Source: Rhizobium sp. PP-CC-3A-592
GTDB taxonomy: Bacteria; Pseudomonadota; Alphaproteobacteria; Rhizobiales; Rhizobiaceae
Assembly (NCBI RefSeq): GCF_003217095.1
Contig: NZ_QJSR01000008.1
Location: 46,699-110,698 of the forward strand
Direction: 5' to 3'
DNA: 64,000 nt
Shown here: positions 53,165 to 61,357 of the stretch, in pieces
Position numbering within the stretch: position 1 is the first letter of the stretch
Layout: every line of letters starts with the position of its first letter
Translations under genes and position numbers: made by a program
Notes under the pieces: generated by a model
Told to the model about the DNA's origin: nothing
The model's database searches: none
Seen by the model: only the letters and a program-made list of their open reading frames with translations

Positions 53165-54454
53165 TCAGCGGAAGTGCTTGGCGCTGTTGAGTTCTATGCT
53201 CAGGGCCACGAGTTTGGCACGGTCTGCGATCAGAGCCGCTACGTGATTTAACGTCAAAGAATCTGCGGCAAGTGGGGACATAATTTCTGTTAATCGGGGA
53301 ATCGCGTCCCCTGTAGCATCGGTTAGTTCCCTCACACGACGGCGTACTAAGAATAAGCCGACACCTGTCTCCTTCGAGAAGGCTTGCCAACCATCAGCGT
53401 CCATATCGGCAAGCGTTGCTCGCTGGCCGATCCGCATAGCCATTTTCGGTGAAAGATCTGGATAGGTCACCGTGGAAAGCAGGTCGTACAACGGAGCCAT
53501 TCTCGGCCCCTGGTCGTCATATAGAATTGAGAAGTTTTTTCCGTGGGCGTCTGCGTTTCCGACAATGAGGTTGAAAATCACAGCATCTAAGAGCTTGGCG
53601 ATGTCCGTGCTCGGCCGCTCAGAGACCCGACGCAACAGCTCGAAGCAATCCTTGAAGGTCGGCCCGCCCTCGCTGGCATACTTCGTTTCGGGTGGTACAC
53701 CAAGTGCTTGGCAGAAGTCCTCCTGGTGGATGCGGCGAACCAGACCTTCGGCATCGCGATAGCGATCATAACGCTCGACCAAAAGGAATGGGCGCCCATT
53801 CGCCGATCTGGGTTCGACAGGCGCAACATCCAGGCCGATCTCTGCTGCGAGCCTCATCACGAAGGCTTCATTCTCGGTTGTCCCTGAAAAGCGCGCGATT
53901 GGCGGCTTCAGAATATGCGTTGTTGCCTGTCCCGGCAATGGAAGCGTTAGTTGGCCGTCTATTAGAATAAGCGGTACCTTGGATTGCGCGCCAGCGAGCG
54001 AAAGCCTCAGGCCTCCTTGGCCGGCCAATAACGGCCGTGTCGGAAGTGCGTCCAGTATCCGAACAATTCCGGCATCGTCCAGAAATGCCAGTTGCTGGCC
54101 CGTGATCGGCCCTGCTTCTGTCGGCTCCTCATCTTCCGGCAAAAGCTGAAGCGCGCCAGCGACGTCCCCGCCCAAGCGATCGAGAAGTGCGAAGTCGTTC
54201 GCAGGTGAGACTCCCAATGCCTGCGCCGCGACCAGACGCTGGCTTTCCTCGGGCAATAGGCCACCGAAGAATGGTCTGCATTCACGACGGGAGAAGCGCT
54301 CCCGGCGCTTTGGAAGGGAGGCGGAAAGCGGAAGCGCCTTTTCATCCTCATGCCAAGCTTCGGTGTAAGCAAAGCCAATATCGCCATGTCTATCTTGGGT
54401 GAATTGCCCAACGAAGCGACCATCCCACCACACATTGAGAACCCTTACCGTCAC
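53165..54454 (-). CDS. hipA: HipA toxin (Ser/Thr kinase)
   Basis: The 429-residue protein has the full HipA layout: an N-terminal subdomain (VWWDGRFVGQFTQDRHGDIGFAYT), the glycine-rich autophosphorylation loop LSLAGAQSKVPLI near residue 155, the lysine strand HILKPP, FLLVERYDRY, RIHQEDFCQALG, the catalytic loop NADAHGKNFSI and the metal-binding APLYDLLST. All kinase residues look intact. HipA phosphorylates glutamyl-tRNA synthetase in E. coli and causes growth arrest. Its ATG overlaps the hipB stop. Confidence 0.93.
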   Translation of the reverse strand: MTVRVLNVWWDGRFVGQFTQDRHGDIGFAYTEAWHEDEKALPLSASLPKRRERFSRRECRPFFGGLLPEESQRLVAAQALGVSPANDFALLDRLGGDVAGALQLLPEDEEPTEAGPITGQQLAFLDDAGIVRILDALPTRPLLAGQGGLRLSLAGAQSKVPLILIDGQLTLPLPGQATTHILKPPIARFSGTTENEAFVMRLAAEIGLDVAPVEPRSANGRPFLLVERYDRYRDAEGLVRRIHQEDFCQALGVPPETKYASEGGPTFKDCFELLRRVSERPSTDIAKLLDAVIFNLIVGNADAHGKNFSILYDDQGPRMAPLYDLLSTVTYPDLSPKMAMRIGQRATLADMDADGWQAFSKETGVGLFLVRRRVRELTDATGDAIPRLTEIMSPLAADSLTLNHVAALIADRAKLVALSIELNSAKHFR

Positions 54455-54681
54455 TTTCGACGTTCCCCAGGGGCCAAAATGTCAATCGAACAACCCAATG
54501 TTTGCAGAACCTGCAAGACTTTTCCAATCTGTGCTGTCGGCTTGCCTGCTTCGAGATCGACAATGAACCGGAGGCCGACGCCTGAAACGCCGGCAAGCTC
54601 GTCCTGCCGCAAGTTTTGCTCCTTGCGTGTGCTGCGGACTAAGGCGCCGATGTCGGCTGGACTTTTAACTTGTTTAGCCAT
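54451..54681 (-). CDS. hipB: HipB antitoxin
   Basis: This 76-residue XRE helix-turn-helix protein (SPADIGALVRSTRKEQNLRQDELAGVSGVGLRFIVDLEAGKPT) is the antitoxin and repressor partner of HipA. The ATG at 54681 follows CGGGAAATAAAT; the ribosome site lies inside the first operator palindrome, so bound HipB could also block translation or transcription. It overlaps hipA by four bases. Confidence 0.92.
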   Translation of the reverse strand: MAKQVKSPADIGALVRSTRKEQNLRQDELAGVSGVGLRFIVDLEAGKPTAQIGKVLQVLQTLGCSIDILAPGERRK

Positions 54682-54686
54682 ATTTA

Positions 54687-54702
54687 TTTCCCGAGCGGGA
54701 AA
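54687..54702. promoter_or_regulatory. hipBA operator palindrome 1
   Basis: TTTCCCGAGCGGGAAA is a near-perfect palindrome with one central mismatch. It lies 5 bases from the hipB start codon and covers its ribosome site. It is the first of three similar sites whose centres are 49 bases apart. Confidence 0.65.
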
Positions 54703-54736
54703 ATAGCAGCATATCTGCGGTCTTGTCGAGTTAAAT

Positions 54737-54750
54737 TTCCCGATCGGGAA
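54737..54750. promoter_or_regulatory. hipBA operator palindrome 2
   Basis: TTCCCGATCGGGAA is a perfect 14-base palindrome. Its centre is exactly 49 bases upstream of the centre of site 1. It probably overlaps or flanks the hipBA promoter. Confidence 0.7.
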
Positions 54751-54785
54751 TTTTAAGAATAACCGCATCTCATATCGGCAAAATT

Positions 54786-54799
54786 TTCCCGATCGGGAA
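54786..54799. promoter_or_regulatory. hipBA operator palindrome 3
   Basis: An identical perfect copy of TTCCCGATCGGGAA, again centred 49 bases from site 2. Identical sequence and regular spacing support cooperative binding by HipB dimers or by the HipAB complex. Confidence 0.7.
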
Positions 54800-54825
54800 T
54801 ATTGCCGAGTGCAGAGAGCGAGGCC

Positions 54826-54880
54826 GAGCGAGGAGCGAGGAGCGAGGAGCGAGGAGCGAGGAGCGAGGAGCGAGGAGCGG
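54826..54880. repeat. 7-bp tandem repeat, unit GAGCGAG
   Basis: Seven perfect consecutive copies of GAGCGAG run from 54826 to 54874, followed by a partial copy to 54879. A 7-base unit shifts the reading frame with each copy and is prone to slippage. It lies between the hipBA operators and the ROK regulator gene and is not within a supported gene. Confidence 0.85.
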
Positions 54881-54963
54881 CAGTATTTCACCCTTAGCAA
54901 GTTCACCACGGCTCCTGATGATACTTTCTAACTCGAAACTCAGCAGGCTCTGCACAGGAGACA

Positions 54964-56103
54964 TCACCGAAAATATCGCATCTTCAAAGGAAGGAGCGCC
55001 GAACCGATGGCGGCGGCGTCTCCACGTGTCTCGCTAAGCACAAGGCGCGCCTCCTTCGGCCCGATGCCATAGCGGTGCACCCGCTGCGAGGGAAGGTGCA
55101 CCCGTTCGATCATCATCCGTCCAAGCTCCGTCGGCAACTGTCCGCCGAAGACGATGGCCTGAGGGTCGAGAACGGCGATGAGCGTTGCGACCAGCCGGTC
55201 GACCTGCGGCATGGTCTCGGCCAGCCAGTCCTCGACGCCCGGCCATGCAGGGTCGAAATCCCGTCGCAGCGTATCGACGCTGTCGATGCCGATGCCGTTT
55301 TCCTGCAGCCGTGCCAGAAGATATTGCAGCGCGGGTCGCCGTTCGGATTCGCACGGCATATAGATGCCGCTGAACTCACCGGCATTGCCGTGGAAACCGT
55401 GGAACGGCTTGCCGTCGAGGATCAGTCCGCCGCCGAAGCCGTAGTTGAACGAGAGAAACGCAAACGTCCGGCACCAGAGGCCGACGCCGCGCATGCTCTC
55501 GCCAATTGCGCCCGTCGTCGCATTGTTCTCCAGCCAGACGGGCAGTCGGAAAGTGTGTTCGAGCTCCGGTCGAAGATCCCGCAGAGACCAGTCGGAGAGC
55601 GGCTCAGGCGCGTTGAAGGCGCGATCCTCCGACACGAAGAAGCCCGACATGGAAAAGCCGAGGCCCGCGATCGTGTCCCTGGAGATATGATGCTCTGCCA
55701 GCAACGCATCGAGCCTCAAGGCAATGGTGCGCAGCGTCTCCTCCCGATCGCGGGGCTGAAGGTCCAGCCGCTCTTCCACGATGATACCGCAGGCAAGGTC
55801 GGTGATGCTGAGAATGACCGAGTCCGTGTTGACGGACAGGCCGACCGCGCTGGCCCCCTCATGCGCAAGCTCGATGGTCGGGCTCGGCTGACCGCGCGTG
55901 CCGCCGACAGGCGCGCCGGTGCGCAGCAGCCCCCGCGCAACCAGCCCTTCGACCAGCCGGTGAACCGATTGCTGCGTGAGGTTGGTGTGGCTGGTGATCG
56001 TCGAGCGCGCCATCGCGCCATGACGGCGGAGGATGTCGAGGATCATGCGCTCGTTGTCGCTGGCAAGCGGCACCCGCGACAGGGCGTCCCGTTCCGCTGC
56101 CAT
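54964..56103 (-). CDS. ROK-family transcriptional regulator (NagC/XylR type)
   Basis: The 379-residue protein has an N-terminal winged helix (NERMILDILRRHGAMARSTITSHTNLTQQSVHRLVEGLVARGLL) and a ROK sugar-kinase-like domain with VGLSVNTDSVILSITDL, LENNATTGAIGESM and GGGLILDGKPFHGFHGNAGEFSG. The usual ROK cysteine zinc motif after GNAGEFSG is largely replaced, leaving YMPCES. The ATG at 56103 has GGGAGAGC upstream. It is divergent from the binding-protein gene of the phosphodiester operon and probably controls it. Confidence 0.88.
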   Translation of the reverse strand: MAAERDALSRVPLASDNERMILDILRRHGAMARSTITSHTNLTQQSVHRLVEGLVARGLLRTGAPVGGTRGQPSPTIELAHEGASAVGLSVNTDSVILSITDLACGIIVEERLDLQPRDREETLRTIALRLDALLAEHHISRDTIAGLGFSMSGFFVSEDRAFNAPEPLSDWSLRDLRPELEHTFRLPVWLENNATTGAIGESMRGVGLWCRTFAFLSFNYGFGGGLILDGKPFHGFHGNAGEFSGIYMPCESERRPALQYLLARLQENGIGIDSVDTLRRDFDPAWPGVEDWLAETMPQVDRLVATLIAVLDPQAIVFGGQLPTELGRMMIERVHLPSQRVHRYGIGPKEARLVLSETRGDAAAIGSALLPLKMRYFR

Positions 56104-56217
56104 GTTTCGCTCTCCCGGCCGTGTTCGCTCTAACGTCATGGCGTTGGATATCGCGCGCGACCACGCCCCGCAACAATGCCGGACCGCTGCTCCCACATTT
56201 TACAAATCCGTCATAAA

Positions 56218-56241
56218 TATTACACTCAAGGTGTAGTAATA
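56218..56241. promoter_or_regulatory. Candidate ROK operator
   Basis: TATTAC (56218-56223) and GTAATA (56236-56241) are perfect inverted arms 12 bases apart, with an inner CAC...GTG pair. They lie in the AT-rich part of the divergent region, about 115 bases from the regulator start and 80 from the binding-protein start. Position and symmetry fit a repressor site. Confidence 0.45.
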
Positions 56242-56319
56242 GGTCTCCATCGGAAGCATGCATGTCGCCAAGGGCATGTCTCTCATTCACGCTTCCCCAT
56301 CGGATCCCGAGGAGCCCCT

Positions 56320-57549
56320 ATGTTCAGGACCATTCTTGCCGCCGCCGTTCTCGCGCTGACGGCCACCACCGCCCCGTGCCTTGCGGCCGAGACCAACATG
56401 AAGAACCTGACCTTCGATCTCTCGTCGGTCACACGCGACAATTTCTACGAGATCGTCGTGCCTGCCGCCAAGGCGGAAGGTACTGTGACGATGTACAATT
56501 TCGCCGGCAGTTTTGGCGACACCTGGAAGGAGTTGATCCGCCGCTTCGAGGCGAAATACGGCATCAAGGTCAGCTATTCCGACGTCAAGGGCGACCAGGC
56601 GAACCAACAGCTCATCGCCGTGCAGGCCGCCGGCCAGGATTCGCCTGTCGATGTCTATTTTGCCGGCGGCGGCGGCTATCCGCTGCTGTCGTCCAAGGGC
56701 GTCGTCGGCCAGATCGCGCTGACCAAGATCCTGCCCAATATGGATCGCTACGATCCGGTGCTGAGCGAGACCATCTTCGGTAAGCCACACGGCGGCAGCT
56801 TTCCGCTCGTCCACCTCAATCAGACGGCCATCGGCTATGACAGCGCGGTCGTGCCACAGGCTGAGGTTCCGAAAAGCTTCACCGACCTGCTCGCCTGGGC
56901 GGAAAAGAACCCCAAGCGCCTCGGCGTCACGTCGCCCGCCAAGGGCGGCTCAGGCAGCGGTTTCCTCTATTCGCTGGCGCTCGACCTGCTGACGGGTGAC
57001 TGCAAGGCGCAGCTGACCGACACGAACCAGACGCTGGACGAAGCCGAGGAATGGGCCATGGGCTCGGAATGCCTCGATCCGGTCTGGGACTATTATCGCC
57101 GCCTGCTGGCGGTCGCCGAACTCACCAACGGCAATGCCGATACGCTCAACCTCATCAACAATCGCCAGCTGTCCATGGGCACCGTCTGGGAAGACCAGGT
57201 GATGACCTTCCTCGGCACCAAACAGGTGCCGGAAACGATCCGCCTGACGCTGCTTGAAAAGGGCCAGGTCGGTTCGGGCGATGCCATGTTCGTGCCGGCC
57301 AATGCAAGCCACGTCGCCGCTGCCCTGCTCCTGATCGATATGGCCATGAGCAAGGAGTTCCAGCTCTGGAAGCTCGAGACGAAGGCCTCGCGCTCGCCGC
57401 GCACGGATGTGACCAGCGATCAGGTGCCGGCGGAAACGCAGGCCCATATGCTGCCATCCAGCGTCTATCCGCGCCTCAGCGTCACCGCCTTCTGGGACAT
57501 GGCGACGGCGCTCTCCGAGGCGCTGGATGAGAAGGTCCTCAACCAGTAG
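56320..57549 (+). CDS. ABC transporter substrate-binding protein (spermidine/iron/phosphonate-like fold)
   Basis: The 409-residue protein has a clear signal peptide (MFRTILAAAVLALTATTAPCLA) and a family 1/6-like mature domain: GTVTMYNFAGSFGDTWKELIRRFEAKYGIKVSYSDVKGDQANQQLIAVQ, KGGSGSGFLYSLAL and MGTVWEDQVMTFLGTK. GAGGAGCCCCT precedes the ATG. It begins an operon with an ATPase, two permeases and two phosphate-ester hydrolases, so the ligand is probably a phosphorylated or phosphodiester compound. Confidence 0.85.
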   Translation: MFRTILAAAVLALTATTAPCLAAETNMKNLTFDLSSVTRDNFYEIVVPAAKAEGTVTMYNFAGSFGDTWKELIRRFEAKYGIKVSYSDVKGDQANQQLIAVQAAGQDSPVDVYFAGGGGYPLLSSKGVVGQIALTKILPNMDRYDPVLSETIFGKPHGGSFPLVHLNQTAIGYDSAVVPQAEVPKSFTDLLAWAEKNPKRLGVTSPAKGGSGSGFLYSLALDLLTGDCKAQLTDTNQTLDEAEEWAMGSECLDPVWDYYRRLLAVAELTNGNADTLNLINNRQLSMGTVWEDQVMTFLGTKQVPETIRLTLLEKGQVGSGDAMFVPANASHVAAALLLIDMAMSKEFQLWKLETKASRSPRTDVTSDQVPAETQAHMLPSSVYPRLSVTAFWDMATALSEALDEKVLNQ

Positions 57550-57646
57550 CCGGCTCACCGGACCTCAAGGCGGCGGCTTTCCCGCTTCCGCCCGGGGTCC
57601 CGGCCAGAGCACAAATACTATTCCTCCGATCCATCGGGAAACGGCC

Positions 57647-58714
57647 ATGACCATGCTTGCAATCACCGATATCACCAAGGATTATGGTGCGAGCCGCGCC
57701 CTTCATCCTATCTCGCTATCCGTCGAGAAGGGTGAGTTCGTGACCATTCTCGGCCCGTCGGGCTGCGGAAAATCCTCGCTGCTGCGGATCGTCATGGGCA
57801 TCAGCCAGCAGAGCGGCGGCGAGATCCGCCTCGCCGGGAAGCGCATCGACATGCTGCCCCCTGAACGGCGCGACATCGCCATGGTGTTCCAGTCCTACGC
57901 CCTGTTTCCGCACATGACGGTCGAGCAGAACCTGCGCTTCGGCCTGCGGATGAAGAACGTGCCGAAGGCCGAGCAGCAGAGGCGGATCGCCCACGCGCTC
58001 GACATCTGCACCCTCACGGGTCTCACGGCCCGTATGCCACGCCAGCTGTCCGGCGGGCAGCAGCAGCGCGTGGCGCTCGCCCGCGCCATCGTGATGCAGC
58101 CGAACCTGCTGCTCTTCGACGAGCCGCTCTCCAACCTCGATGCGAAGCTGCGCGACACGCTACGCCACGAACTCGTCGCGCTGCACCGGCGTATCGGCGC
58201 GACCAGCCTCTATGTCACCCACGACCAGGCCGAGGCGATGGCCATGTCGGACCGGATCGTGGTGATGAATGCCGGTCGCGTGGTCGAGATCGGCACCCCA
58301 CTGGAGCTTTACCGCTCGCCGAAGCAGGCCTTCACGGCCGGCTTCCTCGGGCAGACCAATCTTCTCGCCGTCACCGCCTCCGGCCGGAAGGGGCAGCTGC
58401 CCTGGGGCCAGCCGGTCGATCTCGCCACGGAGGCCATGGGTCCGGCCCAGGTGTCCGTGCGGCCGGAAAGCATCGGCATCCGCGCCTGCGATCACGTCTC
58501 GAGCGCACCGGCGACAGTTGCCGACGTATCCTTCATGGGCGCAAGCGCGCTCTATACGGTGGCTGTCGGCGAGACCCTCCTGAAAGTTAGCCAGGCGGGC
58601 GGCGATGCGCTAATCGAGCCTGGCCGCACCGTGGCGCTGACGTTCCCCGATCGCCTGCCCGTGCTTGAGGACCGGGCACTCGCGGACCGCGTGCCCAGCC
58701 GGGAGGCCGCGTAA
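57647..58714 (+). CDS. ABC transporter ATP-binding protein (PotA/FbpC-like)
   Basis: The 355-residue ATPase has Walker [10 protein letters not shown], signature [15 protein letters not shown], Walker [17 protein letters not shown] and H-loop [14 protein letters not shown], then a C-terminal TOBE domain. It belongs to the polyamine/iron/phosphonate importer group. The ATG at 57647 follows GGGAAACGG; the extra open frame upstream overlaps non-coding sequence. The stop overlaps the first permease gene. Confidence 0.9.
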   Translation: MTMLAITDITKDYGASRALHPISLSVEKGEFVTILGPSGCGKSSLLRIVMGISQQSGGEIRLAGKRIDMLPPERRDIAMVFQSYALFPHMTVEQNLRFGLRMKNVPKAEQQRRIAHALDICTLTGLTARMPRQLSGGQQQRVALARAIVMQPNLLLFDEPLSNLDAKLRDTLRHELVALHRRIGATSLYVTHDQAEAMAMSDRIVVMNAGRVVEIGTPLELYRSPKQAFTAGFLGQTNLLAVTASGRKGQLPWGQPVDLATEAMGPAQVSVRPESIGIRACDHVSSAPATVADVSFMGASALYTVAVGETLLKVSQAGGDALIEPGRTVALTFPDRLPVLEDRALADRVPSREAA

Positions 58715-59571
58715 TGCCCACATGTCTCCGTGACCGACGCTTTCTCCTGCCGCTGCTTCTCGCGCCGGGCGTCGGCTATCTGCTTCTATTCTTCGGCGGC
58801 CCGGTCGCCTCCGCCCTCATCGGCAGCCTGCGCATGGAGGATGGAACGTTCACGCTCGCTTGGTACGTGCGCATTTTCACGCGCCCGTCCATGCTACGAG
58901 GGCTCGGCACCTCCATCTACTACGGAGTTGCGCCGGTCGTCGTGTCGCTTCTCGTCTCGGTGCCGCTGTCGCTCGCCATCCGCCGGCACTTCGTCGGGCG
59001 CAAGCTCTTCAGCGGTCTCTACAAACTGCCGCTCGCGGTGCCCGGCATCATCGTCGGTCTGATGATCATCGTCCTCTTCGAGCGCGGCGGTTTCATCGAC
59101 CGCGCGGTGGCGCCTCTCGGGCTCGGCCTGCCGAAGCTCGTGCGCGACGACTGGGGCGTCGGCGTCATTCTCGCCAGCGTCTGGAAGCAGATCCCCTTCA
59201 TGACGCTGATCATCACCAGCGCCTTTGCCGCCATCCCCGAGGATATCCGCTTTGCCGGCCGCACGCTCGGGGCATCGCGCCTTGCCACATTCTTTCTTGT
59301 GGAGGTGCCGCTCGCCATGCCCGGCATCACGGCGGCCGTGCTCCTGACCTTCATCGGCTCCATGGGCTCCTATGCCATTCCCGATATCGTGGGGCCGCCG
59401 ACGGCGCGCCCGCTCTCGGTGCTGATGGTCAACGAATTCAATCAGGGCCGGTTTCCCCAGGTTTTCGCCATGGGCATGGTGCTGAGCGTCTTCGCCGTGG
59501 CGGTCCTCGTCGCCTATTACACCCTGACATCGCGCATCGGCGATGCGCATGGACACGGAGATGCAAAATGA
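58714..59571 (+). CDS. ABC transporter permease (PotB-like)
   Basis: The 285-residue protein has six membrane helices and the EAA loop IRFAGRTLGASRLATFFLVEVPLAMPGI near residue 175. PLAVPGIIVGLMIIVLFERGGFIDRAV matches PotB-type permeases. It overlaps the ATPase stop by one base and the next permease by four. Confidence 0.9.
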   Translation: MPTCLRDRRFLLPLLLAPGVGYLLLFFGGPVASALIGSLRMEDGTFTLAWYVRIFTRPSMLRGLGTSIYYGVAPVVVSLLVSVPLSLAIRRHFVGRKLFSGLYKLPLAVPGIIVGLMIIVLFERGGFIDRAVAPLGLGLPKLVRDDWGVGVILASVWKQIPFMTLIITSAFAAIPEDIRFAGRTLGASRLATFFLVEVPLAMPGITAAVLLTFIGSMGSYAIPDIVGPPTARPLSVLMVNEFNQGRFPQVFAMGMVLSVFAVAVLVAYYTLTSRIGDAHGHGDAK

Positions 59572-60434
59572 CCGTGCTTGCCGAAAACACCTTTTCGCCT
59601 GCCACCCGCAAACGGCGGTTCACACGCGAAGACCGGCTTCCCGTCGCGGTCGGCCTCTATGTCTTCCTGTTCCTGGCAATCGCCCTGCCGCTCGGGCTGA
59701 TGTTCCTCTGGAGCATCGCCGATGGCTGGCCGCCGCCGCATGTGCTGCCGCAAAGCTACACGACCGAGCGCTGGGCCGGCGTTCTCGGCGATAGCGGCCT
59801 GTTGCGCGCCGCCATCAACAGCATCGTCATCGCCTTTATCGTCACCTTCGCCACGGCCATCATTGCCCTGCCCACGGCCTGGGCCATGGCGCGGTTTTCC
59901 TTCCGGCTGAAGCGGGCGGTCGAGATCTTCATCCTCGCGCCGATCATCATTCCCGGCATCGTGGTGGCTGTGGGCATCGGCCAGGTGTTTCTGGCGCTCG
60001 GCCTTGCCTATTCGGTCACCGGAGTCATCCTCGTCCAGATCGTCGGCACCCTGCCGCTGATGATCCGGCTGATGACCGCCGCCCTCGAGACCATCCCCGA
60101 CGACCTCCTCCATGCCGCCCGCTCGCTCGGCGCCGGCACGTTCGGCATCACTAGGCATATCGTGCTGCCGCTCGCCGTGCCGGGGCTTCTCGCCGGCGGC
60201 TTGATGTCCTTCGTCGGCAGCTTCGAGGAGTTCGATAAATCCTTCATCGTCGGCGCCCCTGTGGTCGAGACGCTGCCGATCAAGCTCTACATGTATCTCG
60301 ATCCCTATTCGATGCAGCTGCCGCTCGCCTCCATCGTCTCCTTCCTCCTGCTCCTGCCCGCCCTCGTCATCTTCGTCATCGCCGGCCGCGTGCTGCGCGA
60401 CGACCTGATGGCGGCCGGCATGGGCAAGATCTGA
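59568..60434 (+). CDS. ABC transporter permease (PotC-like)
   Basis: The 288-residue protein has six helices, PTAWAMARFSFRLKRAVEIFILAPIIIPGIV and the EAA loop DDLLHAARSLGAGTFGITRHIVLPLAVPG near residue 180. The ATG at 59568 overlaps the stop of the first permease (ATGA) with CGGAGATG upstream. Its stop overlaps the phosphodiesterase start. Confidence 0.9.
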   Translation: MTVLAENTFSPATRKRRFTREDRLPVAVGLYVFLFLAIALPLGLMFLWSIADGWPPPHVLPQSYTTERWAGVLGDSGLLRAAINSIVIAFIVTFATAIIALPTAWAMARFSFRLKRAVEIFILAPIIIPGIVVAVGIGQVFLALGLAYSVTGVILVQIVGTLPLMIRLMTAALETIPDDLLHAARSLGAGTFGITRHIVLPLAVPGLLAGGLMSFVGSFEEFDKSFIVGAPVVETLPIKLYMYLDPYSMQLPLASIVSFLLLLPALVIFVIAGRVLRDDLMAAGMGKI

Positions 60435-61357
60435 TGTCCGCACACTCCAACCCGAACCGAAAGCAAGACCTTATGCCCACCTCCCAAAGCCGCCTCGCAG
60501 CCGCCCCATCGCACACGCCCGACGTCCTCGCCATGGCCTCGCGCGACAATCCCGCCATCCTCACCATCGCCCATCGCGGCTTCTGGAAGACGACGGCGGA
60601 AAATTCGATCGCCTCCATCGAGGCGGCCATCGCGGCACGCGTCGAGATGGTCGAGATCGACACGCAGGCGACCGTCGATGGGCACCTCGTCGTTATTCAC
60701 GACAAGACGCTCGACCGCACGACGACCGGCACAGGCGTCGTCGCGGAACTTCCCTTCGACACCGTTCGCAACGCCCGCCTGAAGGTCGGCGCCGGTGGCC
60801 AGCGCGCGGAAGCGACGCAGGAGCCCGTGCCGACGCTTGAGGAAATCCTCGAGGCCGCGCGCGGCCGCATCGCCGTCAACATCGACACGAAGTTCGAGCG
60901 CGACCTGCCCGCCGTCATGGAGACGGTCCTGCGGCTTGGCGTCGAGGCTCAGGTTCTCGTCAAGACCGATATCGACATCGATGCGACGCGTTTTCCGATT
61001 CTGGATGCCGACTGGTTCGGCCGCATCCCGCACATGCCCATGTTCCGGGTGCGGAAAGACCGCTTTTCCGAGGATCTTCGCCGCATCGCTGCCCTCCGCG
61101 CGCCGATGATCGAGGTCAAGTTCGACGATATCGATGACATCGCGGCCGCCCGCGAAGAACTCGCCCGGCAGAATATCCGCGTCTGGATCAACACGCTCGA
61201 TGTCTCCCACTGCCTCGACTACAACGACAGCCGCGCGCTTCACGACCCGCATGCGGTCTGGAGCCGGCTGAGGCAAGCAGGTGTCGGCGCGATCCAGACG
61301 GATGAGATCGAGGCATTTCGCGCCTGGGCCACGCAAAATGAGGGAGATGCGGCATGA
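60434..61357 (+). CDS. Glycerophosphodiester phosphodiesterase family protein
   Basis: The 307-residue protein has the GDPD barrel motifs: TIAHRGFWKTTAENSIASIEAAI near residue 44 (HR...E.N), VEMVEIDTQATVDGHLVVIHDKTLDRTTTG (E.D and HD), VNIDTKFE and a final helix with QTDEIEAF. It cleaves glycerophosphodiesters to glycerol-3-phosphate and an alcohol. No signal peptide is seen, so it acts in the cytoplasm on imported substrate. An ATG at 60473 is an alternative start. It overlaps the inositol-phosphatase-like gene by four bases. Confidence 0.9.
   Translation: MSAHSNPNRKQDLMPTSQSRLAAAPSHTPDVLAMASRDNPAILTIAHRGFWKTTAENSIASIEAAIAARVEMVEIDTQATVDGHLVVIHDKTLDRTTTGTGVVAELPFDTVRNARLKVGAGGQRAEATQEPVPTLEEILEAARGRIAVNIDTKFERDLPAVMETVLRLGVEAQVLVKTDIDIDATRFPILDADWFGRIPHMPMFRVRKDRFSEDLRRIAALRAPMIEVKFDDIDDIAAAREELARQNIRVWINTLDVSHCLDYNDSRALHDPHAVWSRLRQAGVGAIQTDEIEAFRAWATQNEGDAA

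Noticed and set aside
53060..53251. Plus-strand frame of 63 codons near the integrase remnant
   Set aside because: It runs into the antisense of hipA and has no ribosome site or motif.
54826..54880. Tandem repeat considered as a CRISPR array
   Set aside because: The unit is 7 bases with no spacers and no cas genes nearby; it is a simple tandem repeat.
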